In this document: positions 9,901-20,227 of the stretch, in pieces
Layout: the number at the start of each line of letters is the position of its first letter
Position numbering within the stretch: position 1 is the stretch's first letter
Origin: Antilocapra americana
Lineage: Eukaryota; Chordata; Mammalia; Artiodactyla; Antilocapridae
NCBI GenBank assembly: GCA_007570785.1
Contig: ML664152.1
Span: 924,640 to 988,639 of the forward strand
Direction of reading: 5' to 3'
DNA: 64,000 nucleotides
The notes under the pieces: model-generated
The model's database searches: none
What the model was told of the DNA's origin: nothing
Seen by the model: only the letters and a program-made list of their open reading frames with translations
Made by a program: the position numbers and the translations under genes

Positions 9901-12900
9901 GGCACCTGGTGCCTGCAGTCCCATGAGGCCTGTCCCGTCCCTGTTGAATCTCAAGGAGCTCCCAGAGAGGGTCAAGGCTGGGCACCATGTGTGGACCCGC
10001 TGACCACAGGTCCTGCCCACCTTGGTGTCCACGCCACGTGGGACTGGCAGGGTCAGGGTTCCAGGGTTTGAGGTTGGGGAGCAGGGCTTTAAGGACATTT
10101 TCCATGGAAGTAGCAGGGCTGCTATGTGGTCAACATACTGCAGTATTTCCACGCTGATAGGAAAACAAGTGTTCCTGAGCCCCAGGTATCCCCAGGTACC
10201 CCAGGTGCCCTGATCCACCAAGTCTACCATAGGAAGTCCCACCTAGTTTGAGCACCACTTCTGCAGTTGGACTCAGGTAGACAAAGACACACCTGGTGAA
10301 GGAGGCCCTGCTCCTCACCTGTCAGCCTCCACCCCCAGAGACCTGGGCCTGGCTTCTATCCCAAACACTCAGCTGTCGGCAAGCACAGCACAAAAGCGCG
10401 GCAACTCCCCAGTCCTGCTCTGTCCTCTACTGAGGTCAGAAGTCAGAGGTCCCCCCGAAGGGACGTGAGTGCCCCAAGGAGCAAGGGCTGAGAGCTGGCC
10501 TCCAAGGCAGGGGTGGGATGGGAAAAAGGAGCCAGCCCCCAGGACAAGGACATGGGTGGAATGCTGGCCAGGCAGCAGGGCCTCGTCTGAGCCTGGACCC
10601 TGTGTGGGGTGAGCCGCCTTTGGGGGCTCTGCTTCCGGTACTGGGCAGGCTCCTCCCATGCTCAGAGGAGAGACAGGGAGAGCAAGGCCGGGAGGAGACC
10701 AGCTGCACTGCACGGTCTTCAGGCCATAGCCCGCCTTGTCCCAGTGTCTGGGGCAGGGGGAGACCCTGGGCCAGCTGAGGGGACGCAGGGGGAGGGGACT
10801 GTCCGTGCGGGGTGCCAGGAGAGGAAGGGCCGGGCTGGGTAAGCCTTGTGCTCTGCAGCCAGGACGCCTGAGCAAGGTGCAGGGCATCGGCTGGTACCTG
10901 GATGAGAAGAACCTGGCTCAGGTGTCCATGAACCTCCTGGACTTTGAGGTCACAGGGCTGCACACGGTTTATGAGGAGACCTGCAGAGAAGCCCAGGTGA
11001 GTGGAGCAGGTCCTCCCCATATTCCCAAGCCCAGCTGATGCTGGGGCACTGATGCCTCTACCTCTGACCTCCACCCTCCGCCCCCTGCAGGAGCTGAGCC
11101 TCCCAGTGGTGGGCTCACAGCTGGTGGGCCTGGTGCCTCTGAAGGCCCTGCTGGACGCTGCTGCCTTCTACTGTGAGCAGGAGAACCTGTTCCTCCTGGA
11201 GGAGGAGCAGCAGCTCAGGCTGGTGGGTGGGGCCGGTGGGGGTGGGGCTGGGGGTCCTGATGGGGAGCGGGGCAGCTGCTCCAGGCACCTGCTCCCTGGG
11301 CCGGGGTTCCTGTCCACGTGGCCTCCTACTTCTCCTTTGTTTTATCGACTGTGCCTCGAAGTTGAGATCACTTATTTCACTTGGTGGATACTGTTGGGGT
11401 TTTCTCTGTGACCTAAAATATATTCAGTCTTGTAAAACTTCTGTGAGAGGGGGTGCCTGGGCTCTGTCGGACAGAGGGACTTGCCCCTCCCCTGGTGCTG
11501 ACCCGTCCAGATTTGGGGGTGTGAGTCTAACCTCTGTGGATATTCATGTGGCTCCTGTGGTCCTGGGTCCCTCTAGCCAGCTCCGGCGGTAGCCGGCTTT
11601 TGCCATCCTGTTGCTCTGGCCTCAGGGTTGTTCTGTTTTGAAGGTATTGCTTTAAATGAGCACATGACTGGATTTCTCTGAGAGTTTTTGTCTTTTGATT
11701 GTTGGATTTATCCTTTTGTATTTACTAACCTAGCAGATATGCCTGGACTTGCTTTCGTCCTGTTTTCAGGCAGAGAGGATGTGGTTTCCTTTCGGTTATA
11801 TGGAGGCAATATAATGTGTGTATGCAACTCTGGGCATCCAATTCTGTGACCCCATGGGATTCTCCAGGCAAGAATACTGGTGCTGTGCTTAGTCACTTAG
11901 TTGTGTTTGACTCTTTGCCACCCCATGGGCTGTAGCCAGCCGGCCCCTCTGTCCTTGGGGATTCCCCAGGCAAGAATGCTGGAGTGGGTTACCATGCCCT
12001 TCTCCAGGGGATCTGCCCAACCCAGGGTTTGAACCCACGTCTCCTTGTCTTGCATTGCAGGTGGATTCTTAATTGCTGCGTCATCAGGGAGGCCCATTAC
12101 TTAATATATTTATCTCTAGTTTTGATTTATTAAGCTAAAATCTATCTAAATGTACCAACGTGATTTGTCAATTTTGATCAGTGCAGGCAGCACAAAGATA
12201 TTTGGTTCCAGGCCACTGCAAATAAATTGAATATCCCAATAAAGCCACTCACATGATTTTCTAGTTTCCTGGTGTATATAAAAGTTATGTTCATACTAGA
12301 CTATAGTCTGTTAAGTGTGCAATATCATTGTGTCTAAAAAAACTGTACACATACTTAAAAGTATTTTATTGCTAAAAAAAGCTAGCCTTCATCTGAGCTT
12401 TCAGAGAGTTGTGATTTTAATCCTGGTGGAGAGTTAAAATATTGTGAGGATTACCAAAACGTGACACAGAGGCACACAGTGAGCAAATGCTGTTGGGAAA
12501 AGGGTGCCTATAGACTTCTTTGAAGCAGTCTTGCTACAAAATTTGTCAAAAACTCACTGTCTGTGAATATTGAGGTCTGCCATCTGCAGGCTGCTTGCTG
12601 TACACATGAGAAAGTAACTCTTGATATTTACCTTGTCTTTTCTCCCTTCTTTAGTTCCCTGTGTTTTAGAGCTGTGTCATTTTTTTTAAGCAGTTGGTTC
12701 TTTTATTGTTTATATTTTTTAAATATTTATTAATTTACTTTTTTCTTTACATTATCATTTTGGTTTTGCCATACATTGACATGAATACACCATGGATATA
12801 CATGTGTTCCCCTTCTAGAACCCCCCTCCCACCTCCCTCCCAATTCCATCCCTCTGGGTCATCCCAGTGCACCAGCCCTGAGCACCCTGTATCATGCATC

Positions 12901-15900
12901 AAATCTGGGCTGGCGATTCATTTCACATATGATAATTTACATGTTTCAATGCTGTTCTCCCTTATCATCCCACCCTCACCTTTTCCCATAGAGTCCAAAA
13001 GACTGCCTCTCTTTTGCTGTCTCGCAGACACATGTACCCCAATGTTCATCACTGCACTGTTTACAATAGCCAGGACATGGAAGCAATCTAGATATCTATC
13101 AGCAGACAAATGGATAAGAAAGCTGTGGTACATATACACAATGGAATATTACTCAGCCATTTAAAAGAATACATTTGAATCAGTTCTACTGAGGTGGATG
13201 AAACTGAAGCCTACTATACAGAGTTGGTTCTTTTAAATATTTTTTCAGCTTTTAAAATTATGGTAGAATACACATGACATAAAATTTCCTATCTTAGCCA
13301 TATTTAAACGTGCTGGTCAGTGGTGTTAAGGATGTTTATGAAGTTGTACAGCCATCACCGCCGTCCAGGATGGGGTTTCCTGTTTCTCTGAGAGGTGTTG
13401 TCAGGACCTTGAGGGCTCATCCTGCCCCTCGCCAGTCACTGGGTGGTGCTCCATGTCACAGCACTGTCTTCCCGCCCTGGACTTGGGCTGTGTCCCCTTC
13501 AGTGTCCTTAGCTCCTTTCAGCATGTCTTGTAGTTCTCATTGCAGTCTTTCACCTCCTTGATGAAGTTAATTAATTCCTAAGTGTTTCATTTTTTTTTTT
13601 GGATGCTACTGAAAACGGAATTGTTTTTGTAATTTGTTCTTCAGTGTTCATTGTCAAATGTTCAGAAATGCACTGATCTTTATGGGTTGACTTTGCATCC
13701 TGCTACCTTGCTGAATTCATTTGTTAGTTCTCGGTTGTTAACTTTCTAAGTTTGCATAGTATACTTACTCCTTTAGCTCTTAATCAGTGTTAGAATGTCT
13801 CTTGACTCTTGGTGAAGAAAGACAAGAAAATTAGTGCACTGTGTGAGCTGTCATTGCTGGTCCAGATTTAAATTGCTTTGTTGTTACTTTTACATTGTCT
13901 GAAGTATACCATTTATCTTCTGTAACCATATCCACATGAATTAAATGTACATAGATATTTAAGCTTGGTTCTCTACTTAAGTGAGGTCACTGTGCATCTC
14001 TGTCCTTTGTCTATTGCCTAGATTTCACAGTCAAGCAGGTTTTGGAAGAAAGGCTCAAGGGGGCTTTATTCTGTAGGTTCTAGCATGTTTGGGAATGTCT
14101 TTGTGTGACTTTATTTTTTCAAAACAGTAGGACAACCAAAGAGCTTCCCTGGTGGCTCAGTGGTAAATAACCCATGTGACAATGCAGGAGACACAGAGAA
14201 GCGGGTTTGATCCCTGGGTCAGGAAGATCCCCTGAAAAAGGGAACAGCAGCCCACTCCAATATTCTTGCCTGGAAAATCCCACAGACAGAGGAACCTGGA
14301 GGTCCATGGGGTTGCAAAGAGTCAGACACAACTTAATAACTAAACAACAACAATAAAGGAGAACCAAAACCTCCAGTCACTTGTTTTTCTCCTGAGAATG
14401 TTGCAGGTACATCTTTGCAACCTTTGGAATAAATGTCACTGCGTGTATGGAGGGGGAGTCTAAGGCTGTCTGGTAACTTCCACACCCCTGCCGACTGGTT
14501 CTTTCTCCCTGATGCTTAAAGAACTCTCTTTATCCTTGAGTTTTTCTTTAGAACAAGGTTCTGTGTGATCATTCTTGCTCAGTTTTAGAAATATTTTCTT
14601 CAATATTTTTGATTCAGTGTTTGATTCTTTCACTTTACAGACATAGTCACTGCTTGATAACATCTTCTTCCATATATTCTGTGTTTTTCTGTACATTCTC
14701 TCCGTTTTCCCCCCTCTGTATTTGCTGTGGTTTTCTCAGGCCTTGCTTCTTAATCACTTCTGTACTTTATAGCTGGGTTTGTTCTCTTTCTAGCCATTAC
14801 AAAGTTCTGTGTCACTTTTTACTTTGATGTAATTCTTGCTCACAGAAGAGGTGCACACATAGTATGAGGAGCTGCTTCATTCTCTCCAGATTCACCTATT
14901 GTTGTATTTTGTACTGTTTCCATATCTCTTTCTCTACATTTACGCACAATCACATTTGTTTCTGGACCATTTCAGAGTAGATTGAAGACACTGTGCCCTT
15001 TATGCCTCATTTATTCAGAGTGTGTTTGTCTAGATCAAGAACATTCTGTTACACAACCACAGTGCAATGATCAAAATCAGGATATTCAACACGCACGATC
15101 TGCTCTAATCTGCAGACTCTCCTCAAATCATGTCAGTGTCTCCCTCTCCTGGCTCCGCCCCAGAGCAGCAGTGGGTCCACAGGTCTTGAATCTGGGCCAG
15201 GGCCCCAGTTCACCCTGTCCTTCCTGGACCATGATGGGCTGTGAGCAAGGCGCTGCTCGCTGGATGCTGGTCTGACCTTTCTCAGAGCTGCGTTTGCTTG
15301 TCTGTTTCTGGCAAGAGCAGCACAGAAGTGATGGGATGTCCCCCTCAGGGTGTTACCTGGGCCCCCTTGTTGAACTGGTGTCCCCAGCCCAGGGTTATCA
15401 CTGTGGTGTTCCTATTTTTCCTGTTGTTGTTAATAAGCACTCCCTGGGGAGACAATTGAAGACATGGAAATACTTTGTGCCTCTTGAAATCCAGCCTTGA
15501 GAATCTCCCACCTCCATCCTTTTTCCATAAGACACTTTCACCTCTCCCACATCTATTTATCATTTATTAACAGGTTTGATGCTCTCTATTGCTTCTTTAA
15601 ACCACAGTATTTTATATTCTTTATTGAAAGTTCTGAGATCTGCAGTCTTTGAAGGTCTGGCTTTCCAAACTGTCATATCTGCTGACAGATGTAGTGATGC
15701 TTTTTCAGGTTCTTTGGGAGTTCTGACTGTGTGCCTGGGTTTCTTCTGCAGTGATTCTTGGTCATGCTTAGTTGTTCAGTGTGTTTGACTCTGTGCAACA
15801 CCCTGGACTGTAGCCCGCCAGCCTTCTCTGTCCATGGGATTCTCCAGGCAGGAATATTGGAGTGGGTTGCCATTTCCTGCTCCAGGAGCTCTTCCTGAAT

Positions 15901-16855
15901 TCTTGGTCACTGTTTAAACTTGTGTTGCCTCAGGCAGGTGCTTGGGCCCATTGACAAGTCTCTTGTCTGGGCTTTGGAGCCACACAGAAGAGAATTCTGT
16001 GTGAACTGTGGCCTCTCTCCTTCTCAGGTTACAATTCCCAGAAAAGATAATTTCTGGGGCTTCACCATCTGGGGGCTTCACCAAACTTGAGTCTCAGGCT
16101 GGAAAGGATCGCGATTATTTCCTGTGAAGGGTGGCTCTCCCCAAGTTCATCCTTGGAGATGTCGTCTTCCAGGGTCTCCCATCTGACCCCCGCTCCTGAG
16201 AGGTGGCTCAGGCGTCTCCAGGTGGACCCAGCTCCAGGGCAGGGAGAGCTTCTTGGGCACTCTTGGGCACTCCTGGCCGTGGATGGTTTCCTTTACTTTC
16301 TGCCAGGCTTGTGGGTGCTAAAGTCCATTCTGACAGTTCCGTTCCTCTGTCTGAGGTTTTCTGCAGCTGGCGGGCTGCTCTCTGGTGCCCTCTGCTGTGC
16401 CCCTGCCTTGCTCCCGCGTCCTCCGGGAGACTCAGGCCATCCCTGTCGCTTTCTGTTCTGCGTGGACTGTGTCCCCAGGTGGCTCAGAGGGGCTGGGACT
16501 GTGTTGCCAGTGTCTTTAGGTGAAAGGAATTCCTCTCTGATATAGGGAATTCCTTTCACTAAAAGGATATTTCCAGCTTTGTTTTGAAGTTGGGTAAACT
16601 TCACTTTTCGTCACGTATTGAGGGTCATATCTGGGCTGCTCATCTAGCTCTGGGCCTTTGAGAGCCAGAGCCACTGACTCCCAGGGGCTGGAACCCCATC
16701 CAGGAGGCAGTTTTCTGGCTGCTTTCGAGCACAGGCTCGCGTGTGGGGAGGACGGTCACAATGGGCCTGGGTTTCCCCGGGGCAGCGCAGTGGGTGGAGT
16801 CTGGGGCCCGGAAGGCCACCTGCCTTGAAGGGCTTCTGTCTGCAGGGCTGCTGAT

Positions 16856-16893
<38 letters not shown>

Positions 16894-19543
16894 TGTGGTA
16901 GCTGTGTCCCTGCAAGCTCCATACCAGGGCCGGGAGCACCCCCACAGGTGGCAGGGGCGGGACCTGGGGTGGAGGGGACCCCAGTCACCAGGCCCTCTTC
17001 CAGGTGGTGAACCGGCTGGGCCTGGACTCCCTGGCCCCCTTCAACCCCAAGGAGCGGATCATCGAGTGAGCAGCCCTTGACCTCACCCCTGTGCAGAGAC
17101 CCCTTTGGTTGTCCAGAGCTCTGTTCCGTCACTGAGTGTAGGGCTGGGGGCTTGTTGGGGGACCCAGTAAGGCCCCAACAGGTCCACTCGGTCCTCACAC
17201 AGCTTTTGACTGGTCACAGCCCCTCTCGGGGTGGCTGCTCTGCAAATAGGGCCCATATCCCTCCCCTGTGCTGATACGAGCCAGGGACCCCCACAGTACC
17301 ACCTTCCTAGCCCAGAAGTAATGACCCAGGACCCTATAACATAGACCCCACCCCACACCCACCCTGCCCCCCTGGCCGTCCCGGCCCCACAGGTACCTGG
17401 TCCCCCAGGATGGGCCTGAGCAAAGTCTGGTACACCAGCCCCTGCACGCCTTCATCCAGGCGGTGGGTGCCCGCTCGGCAGCCCCTGGGGGTGGCTCCGT
17501 GGCCGCGGCCAGTGCAGCCATGGTGAGTGGGGCTGGGATGGACGGCGGGGGTGGGGGCACCTGACCTGGGGCTGGTCCCATAATCAGCGCACTGTCCCCA
17601 GGGTGCTGCCCTGGCCTCCATGGCCGGCCTGATGACCTATGGGCGGCGCCAGTTCGAGCACCTGGATGTGACCATGCGGCGCCTGATCCCCCCCTTCCGT
17701 GCCGCTGTGGCTGAGCTGACTGCGATGGTGGACGCTGACGCCCGGGCCTTCGAGGCCTACCTGGTGCGTGTGCAGGTGGGCCGTTGCCACTGGCCCTACG
17801 GAGCAGGACCTGAGGGACAGTGGGGTCAGTGGACAGAGATGGGGGGTGTCCAGAAAGCATGTCCAGGGTCATGGGGGTGAGGGGGAGACTGCCACTAGCA
17901 TAGGCGTCTGGAGAGCAGCAGGCCTGGAGGGAGGGGACAGTGGTCTGGCTCCTCTTGGGTTGAGCCCAGCAGGTTTGGTGCAGCTGTGACCCCAGGTAGG
18001 AGTCTCTGCAGGGCCAAGGGTCGGGGGAGAGGAGGACACCTGTCCCGAGGTCAGCCAGGCCCAGTGTCCCCCTGCCCAGCTCCCTGCGTCCTGCCGATGG
18101 GCCGACACCCAGACCCGCAGACATGGGAAGAGCTCTGGTCCTGAAAGGGTGGGAACAGAAACCTGTACATGGTAACAGTCAGTCCCGGCATCAGCAATCA
18201 GAGAGGACAGTTCAGCGATAGATGGAAAGGGGCCTGGGAGCTGGGAGGCTAGATCCAGACCTCCCTTGTTCAGGAGGGCCCGGAGGAGGTGTGTCTGTCG
18301 GACCTGGGTGGAGGTCAGGGGACTTGCAGGAAGGTCGAGGTGTGAGTTCAAGGTCAAGAAGCCCCAGGTGTATATGACAGCAGAGCCACCAGGGGACACG
18401 GGAGAGGAGGGAAGGAGGGTGCTTGGACCCTGTGGGGGAGGAGGGCCTGCTGGGGAGGTGCGAGTGCCCGGCTGACACCATGCCCAGAGCCACGGTGGGG
18501 CAAGACCTGCTGTGAGGGTGGACGTGCTCTGGGCACGCCCGGGGCGGAGGCCATGGGCCAGCCCTGCTGGGGGATTTGGGCCAAGGCTAGTCTGCACCCG
18601 GGCCCCTAGGTGGGCAGCGGGCCTCCGTGGGTGGCTGTGTGAGTGACTAGAGAGGCTCTCGCTCCTGGGTGCGCAGCTTGTGAGTGACTGGGGAGGCTTT
18701 CACTCCTGGGTGAGTGCATTTCCTGCATGAAGGATGCCGCCAGGTGGCCCCCACAGAGCTTGTGAGGGGTGGCGCCTGGAGTGGTCCTCCCGAGGTTCCC
18801 CTGGCAACGCGGCCATCCGACCTGGAGGTCACATGCGTCTCTTAATGCGTCTCACATGGGCGGGGCAGTGGGAGGAGCAGTTTCATACTTCCTGGAAGGA
18901 GGCCTGGGTTGTGTGTCGCCCTTGGGGATGGGGGTACACGGCCTGAACCTTTATGCTGGTCTCTGGGGTGGCACCATTGTCTCCCCTGGAGTGGCTGGGG
19001 AAGACTGGTGCTGGAGCCCTCACTCCCCTCTGGCCGCCTCCCCAGTCCCTCACAGGTGGCCTTTGATCTGTGATGCACAGAAGCAAACTTGAAGGTGGTG
19101 GGTGCTGCGTTCGGCTCCCGCCCTCAGGCTCCCAGTTGGCTTGTCACAGTCCCTCACCTGCTGTGTTTCTGTGCTTGCTCCGGCAGAAAGCGACAAAGCT
19201 GCCCAAGAACACCCCTGAGGACAAGGACAGGTGAGTGCAGCGAACATCCCTGGTACTAGGCAGTCCCCCCGGGTGTGCTGTGGCTGAACAACGATTTCCC
19301 CATGGTCCCCAGCCTGGTTCTGGGGACTCCTCGAGGAGCCATAGGGTAGGGGCTGGGGGTGTCTGGGCACCCCAGGCTCTGACCGCCAATGTCCTTGCTT
19401 CCAGACGTGCGGCCGCCCTGCAGGAGGGGCTGAGGCAGGCGGTGGCTGTGCCCCTGGTGCTGGCAGAGACAGTGGCTTCGCTGTGGCCAGCGCTGCGAGA
19501 GCTGGCCCTGTGCGTGAACCTGGCCTGCAGGTCGGACCTGCAG
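6930..19543 (+). CDS. FTCD: FTCD, formimidoyltransferase-cyclodeaminase (exons 1-12; 3' end missing)
   Basis: Bifunctional folate enzyme of histidine breakdown. It moves the formimino group from formiminoglutamate to tetrahydrofolate, then deaminates the product to 5,10-methenyl-THF. Twelve exons join in frame: 6930-6983, 7537-7720, 8661-8789, 9552-9640, 9718-9897, 10859-10996, 11091-11222, 17004-17065, 17393-17522, 17602-17763, 19187-19230, 19405-19543. All have GT-AG borders. They give 1443 bases, 481 codons, starting [18 protein letters not shown]. Residues 1-~326 are the formimidoyltransferase domain, with the catalytic His82 kept in [10 protein letters not shown]; residues ~335 onward are the cyclodeaminase domain, with [17 protein letters not shown]. 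Mammalian FTCD is about 541 aa, and the last ~60 residues (after ACRSDLQ) were not found downstream. A 10-N gap follows at 20218, so loss from the assembly is the simplest reading. Exon 10 has a second donor 12 bases later that would add VRVQ. Confidence 0.97.
8062..8418. repeat. VNTR, ~40-bp unit x ~9, in FTCD intron 2
   Basis: A G-rich tandem array whose unit contains GGGCTGCCATCTGGGGG followed by a [24 protein letters not shown] half. The core GCCATCTGGGG or GCTATCTGGGG recurs about every 40 bases some nine times. Copies vary by a few substitutions. It creates long but meaningless open frames on both strands. Confidence 0.92.
11816..12094 (-). mobile_element. Bov-tA-type SINE, minus, with adjoining fragment
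   Basis: Reverse-strand ruminant SINE at about 11881-12094 (TTTGACTCTTTGCCACCCCA, GGTTTGAACCCACGTCTCC, ending CATCAGGGAGGCCC). It is preceded by a partial second copy (11816-11880) ending at CAAGAATACTGG. Two insertions or one rearranged copy. Confidence 0.85.
12176..12590 (+). mobile_element. Nonautonomous Tigger1-type DNA transposon
   Basis: Contains the Tigger1 5' part (TTCCAGGCCACTGCAAATAAA, CATATAAAAGTTATGTTC, TTCATCTGAGCTTTCAGAGA) joined directly to the 3' part (GTGACACAGAGGCACACAGTGAGC). The transposase region is absent. It is an internally deleted, old copy, a sister of the one at 51414-51960. Confidence 0.75.
12692..13235 (-). mobile_element. 5'-inverted (twin-primed) bovine L1 insertion
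   Basis: From about 12706 to 13026 the L1 3' end lies in minus orientation. From about 13027 to 13221 the upstream ORF2 C-terminal part lies in plus orientation, with CTPMFI and [12 protein letters not shown] readable on the + strand. The whole is bracketed by a 14-bp direct repeat AGTTGGTTCTTTTA at 12692-12705 and 13222-13235. This is the standard signature of twin priming during L1 retrotransposition. Confidence 0.88.
13236..13760 (-). mobile_element. Old L1 fragments, minus
   Basis: AT-rich sequence resembling reverse-complement L1: the 13240-13370 part (TACACATGACATAAAATTTC) looks like an old L1 3' region, and 13560-13760 (CATCCTGCTACCTTGCTGAA) like L1 ORF2. No intact frame. Confidence 0.6.
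14143..14363 (+). mobile_element. Bov-tA-type SINE
   Basis: Starts GCTTCCCTGGTGGCTCAGTG and ends with GACACAACTTAATAACTAAA followed by a CAACAACAATAAAG tail. A short AACCAAA repeat flanks it. Confidence 0.9.
15761..15889 (-). mobile_element. Truncated Bov-type SINE, minus
   Basis: Reverse-strand SINE fragment with GTTTGACTCTGTGCAACACC, CCATGGGATTCTCCAGGCAG and GAGTGGGTTGCCATTTCC. Confidence 0.85.
16859..16892. repeat. (TG)n microsatellite
   Basis: About 17 TG dinucleotides in FTCD intron 7, some 110 bases upstream of exon 8. Likely polymorphic in length. Confidence 0.95.
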
Positions 19544-20160
19544 GTACGTGGCAGGGCCCTGCTGCCGGTGCAGAGTGAAGGGTCACTGGGCGTCACAGCT
19601 GCTCGCTGAGTCGGCGGATGTGAGCGCTCATGAGTGTCTCCGTCCGGCTTGGCCTGCGGGGCCAGCTCTGCTAAGATCTTTTCAAGGTCACACAGTAGAG
19701 GCAGACACTCGAGTGTGCTACAGAGCCCACCTCCGACTGTCCCCCCAGGCCCTGCCTTCCTTCCTCCCCGCTGGCCCCTCTCCCAGAAACCCCAGGCGCT
19801 CGCAGACACGCACGTGCACTCTGTCTGTGGCGTCTGCACAGAGGCCTGGGGACAAGGGCCATCACAGCCAGTGCTGCTTGTCTACAGCCCAATCCGAGGC
19901 CCCCAGCCACAGGGTCTTTACAGAGAGACACCTGTTCAGTGTCTGGTCCTCAGGACCTAAGGACTGTACCTTCCTTTCCTGGGAGGTGGCCGCCTGCGGG
20001 TTGTTGAGAAGGTTCTAGAAGCCGCCTGAGCACAGAGGCCGTGGCTCCTGCATTCTAGGTCTTCCTGGCCCAGCATGTGTGGTCCATCTCTGTGGCCCCT
20101 CGGGGCCTGTAAGCGGCCACATGCTGTGCTCGTTGTTAAAGGCCCCCTGCAGCTGACTCT

Positions 20161-20217
20161 GGGCTTCCCCGGTGGCTTAGTGGTAAAGAGTCTGCCTGCA
20201 ATGCAGGAGCCGCAGTT
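20161..20217 (+). mobile_element. 5' part of a Bov-tA SINE, cut by the assembly gap
   Basis: Begins GGGCTTCCCCGGTGGCTTAG and runs GTCTGCCTGCAATGCAGGAG, the usual SINE start, then stops at the N run. The 3' half of the SINE is absent right of the gap, so the gap truly hides sequence. Confidence 0.85.
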
Positions 20218-20227
20218 NNNNNNNNNN
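20218..20227. other. Assembly gap (10 N)
   Basis: Ten N characters, probably a placeholder of unknown true size. The SINE on its left is not continued on its right. The missing FTCD terminal exons may belong here. Confidence 0.95.

Larger units (their letters stand above)
11223..17003 (+). other. FTCD: FTCD intron 7 (5.8 kb, repeat-filled)
   Basis: The largest FTCD intron. It holds SINEs, a Tigger-type DNA transposon, a twin-primed L1, older L1 debris and a TG microsatellite, each listed separately. About 14370-15560 is AT-rich and probably old LINE sequence in minus orientation that I could not assign firmly. About 15890-16850 looks unique. No coding exon was recognised inside. Confidence 0.7.
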
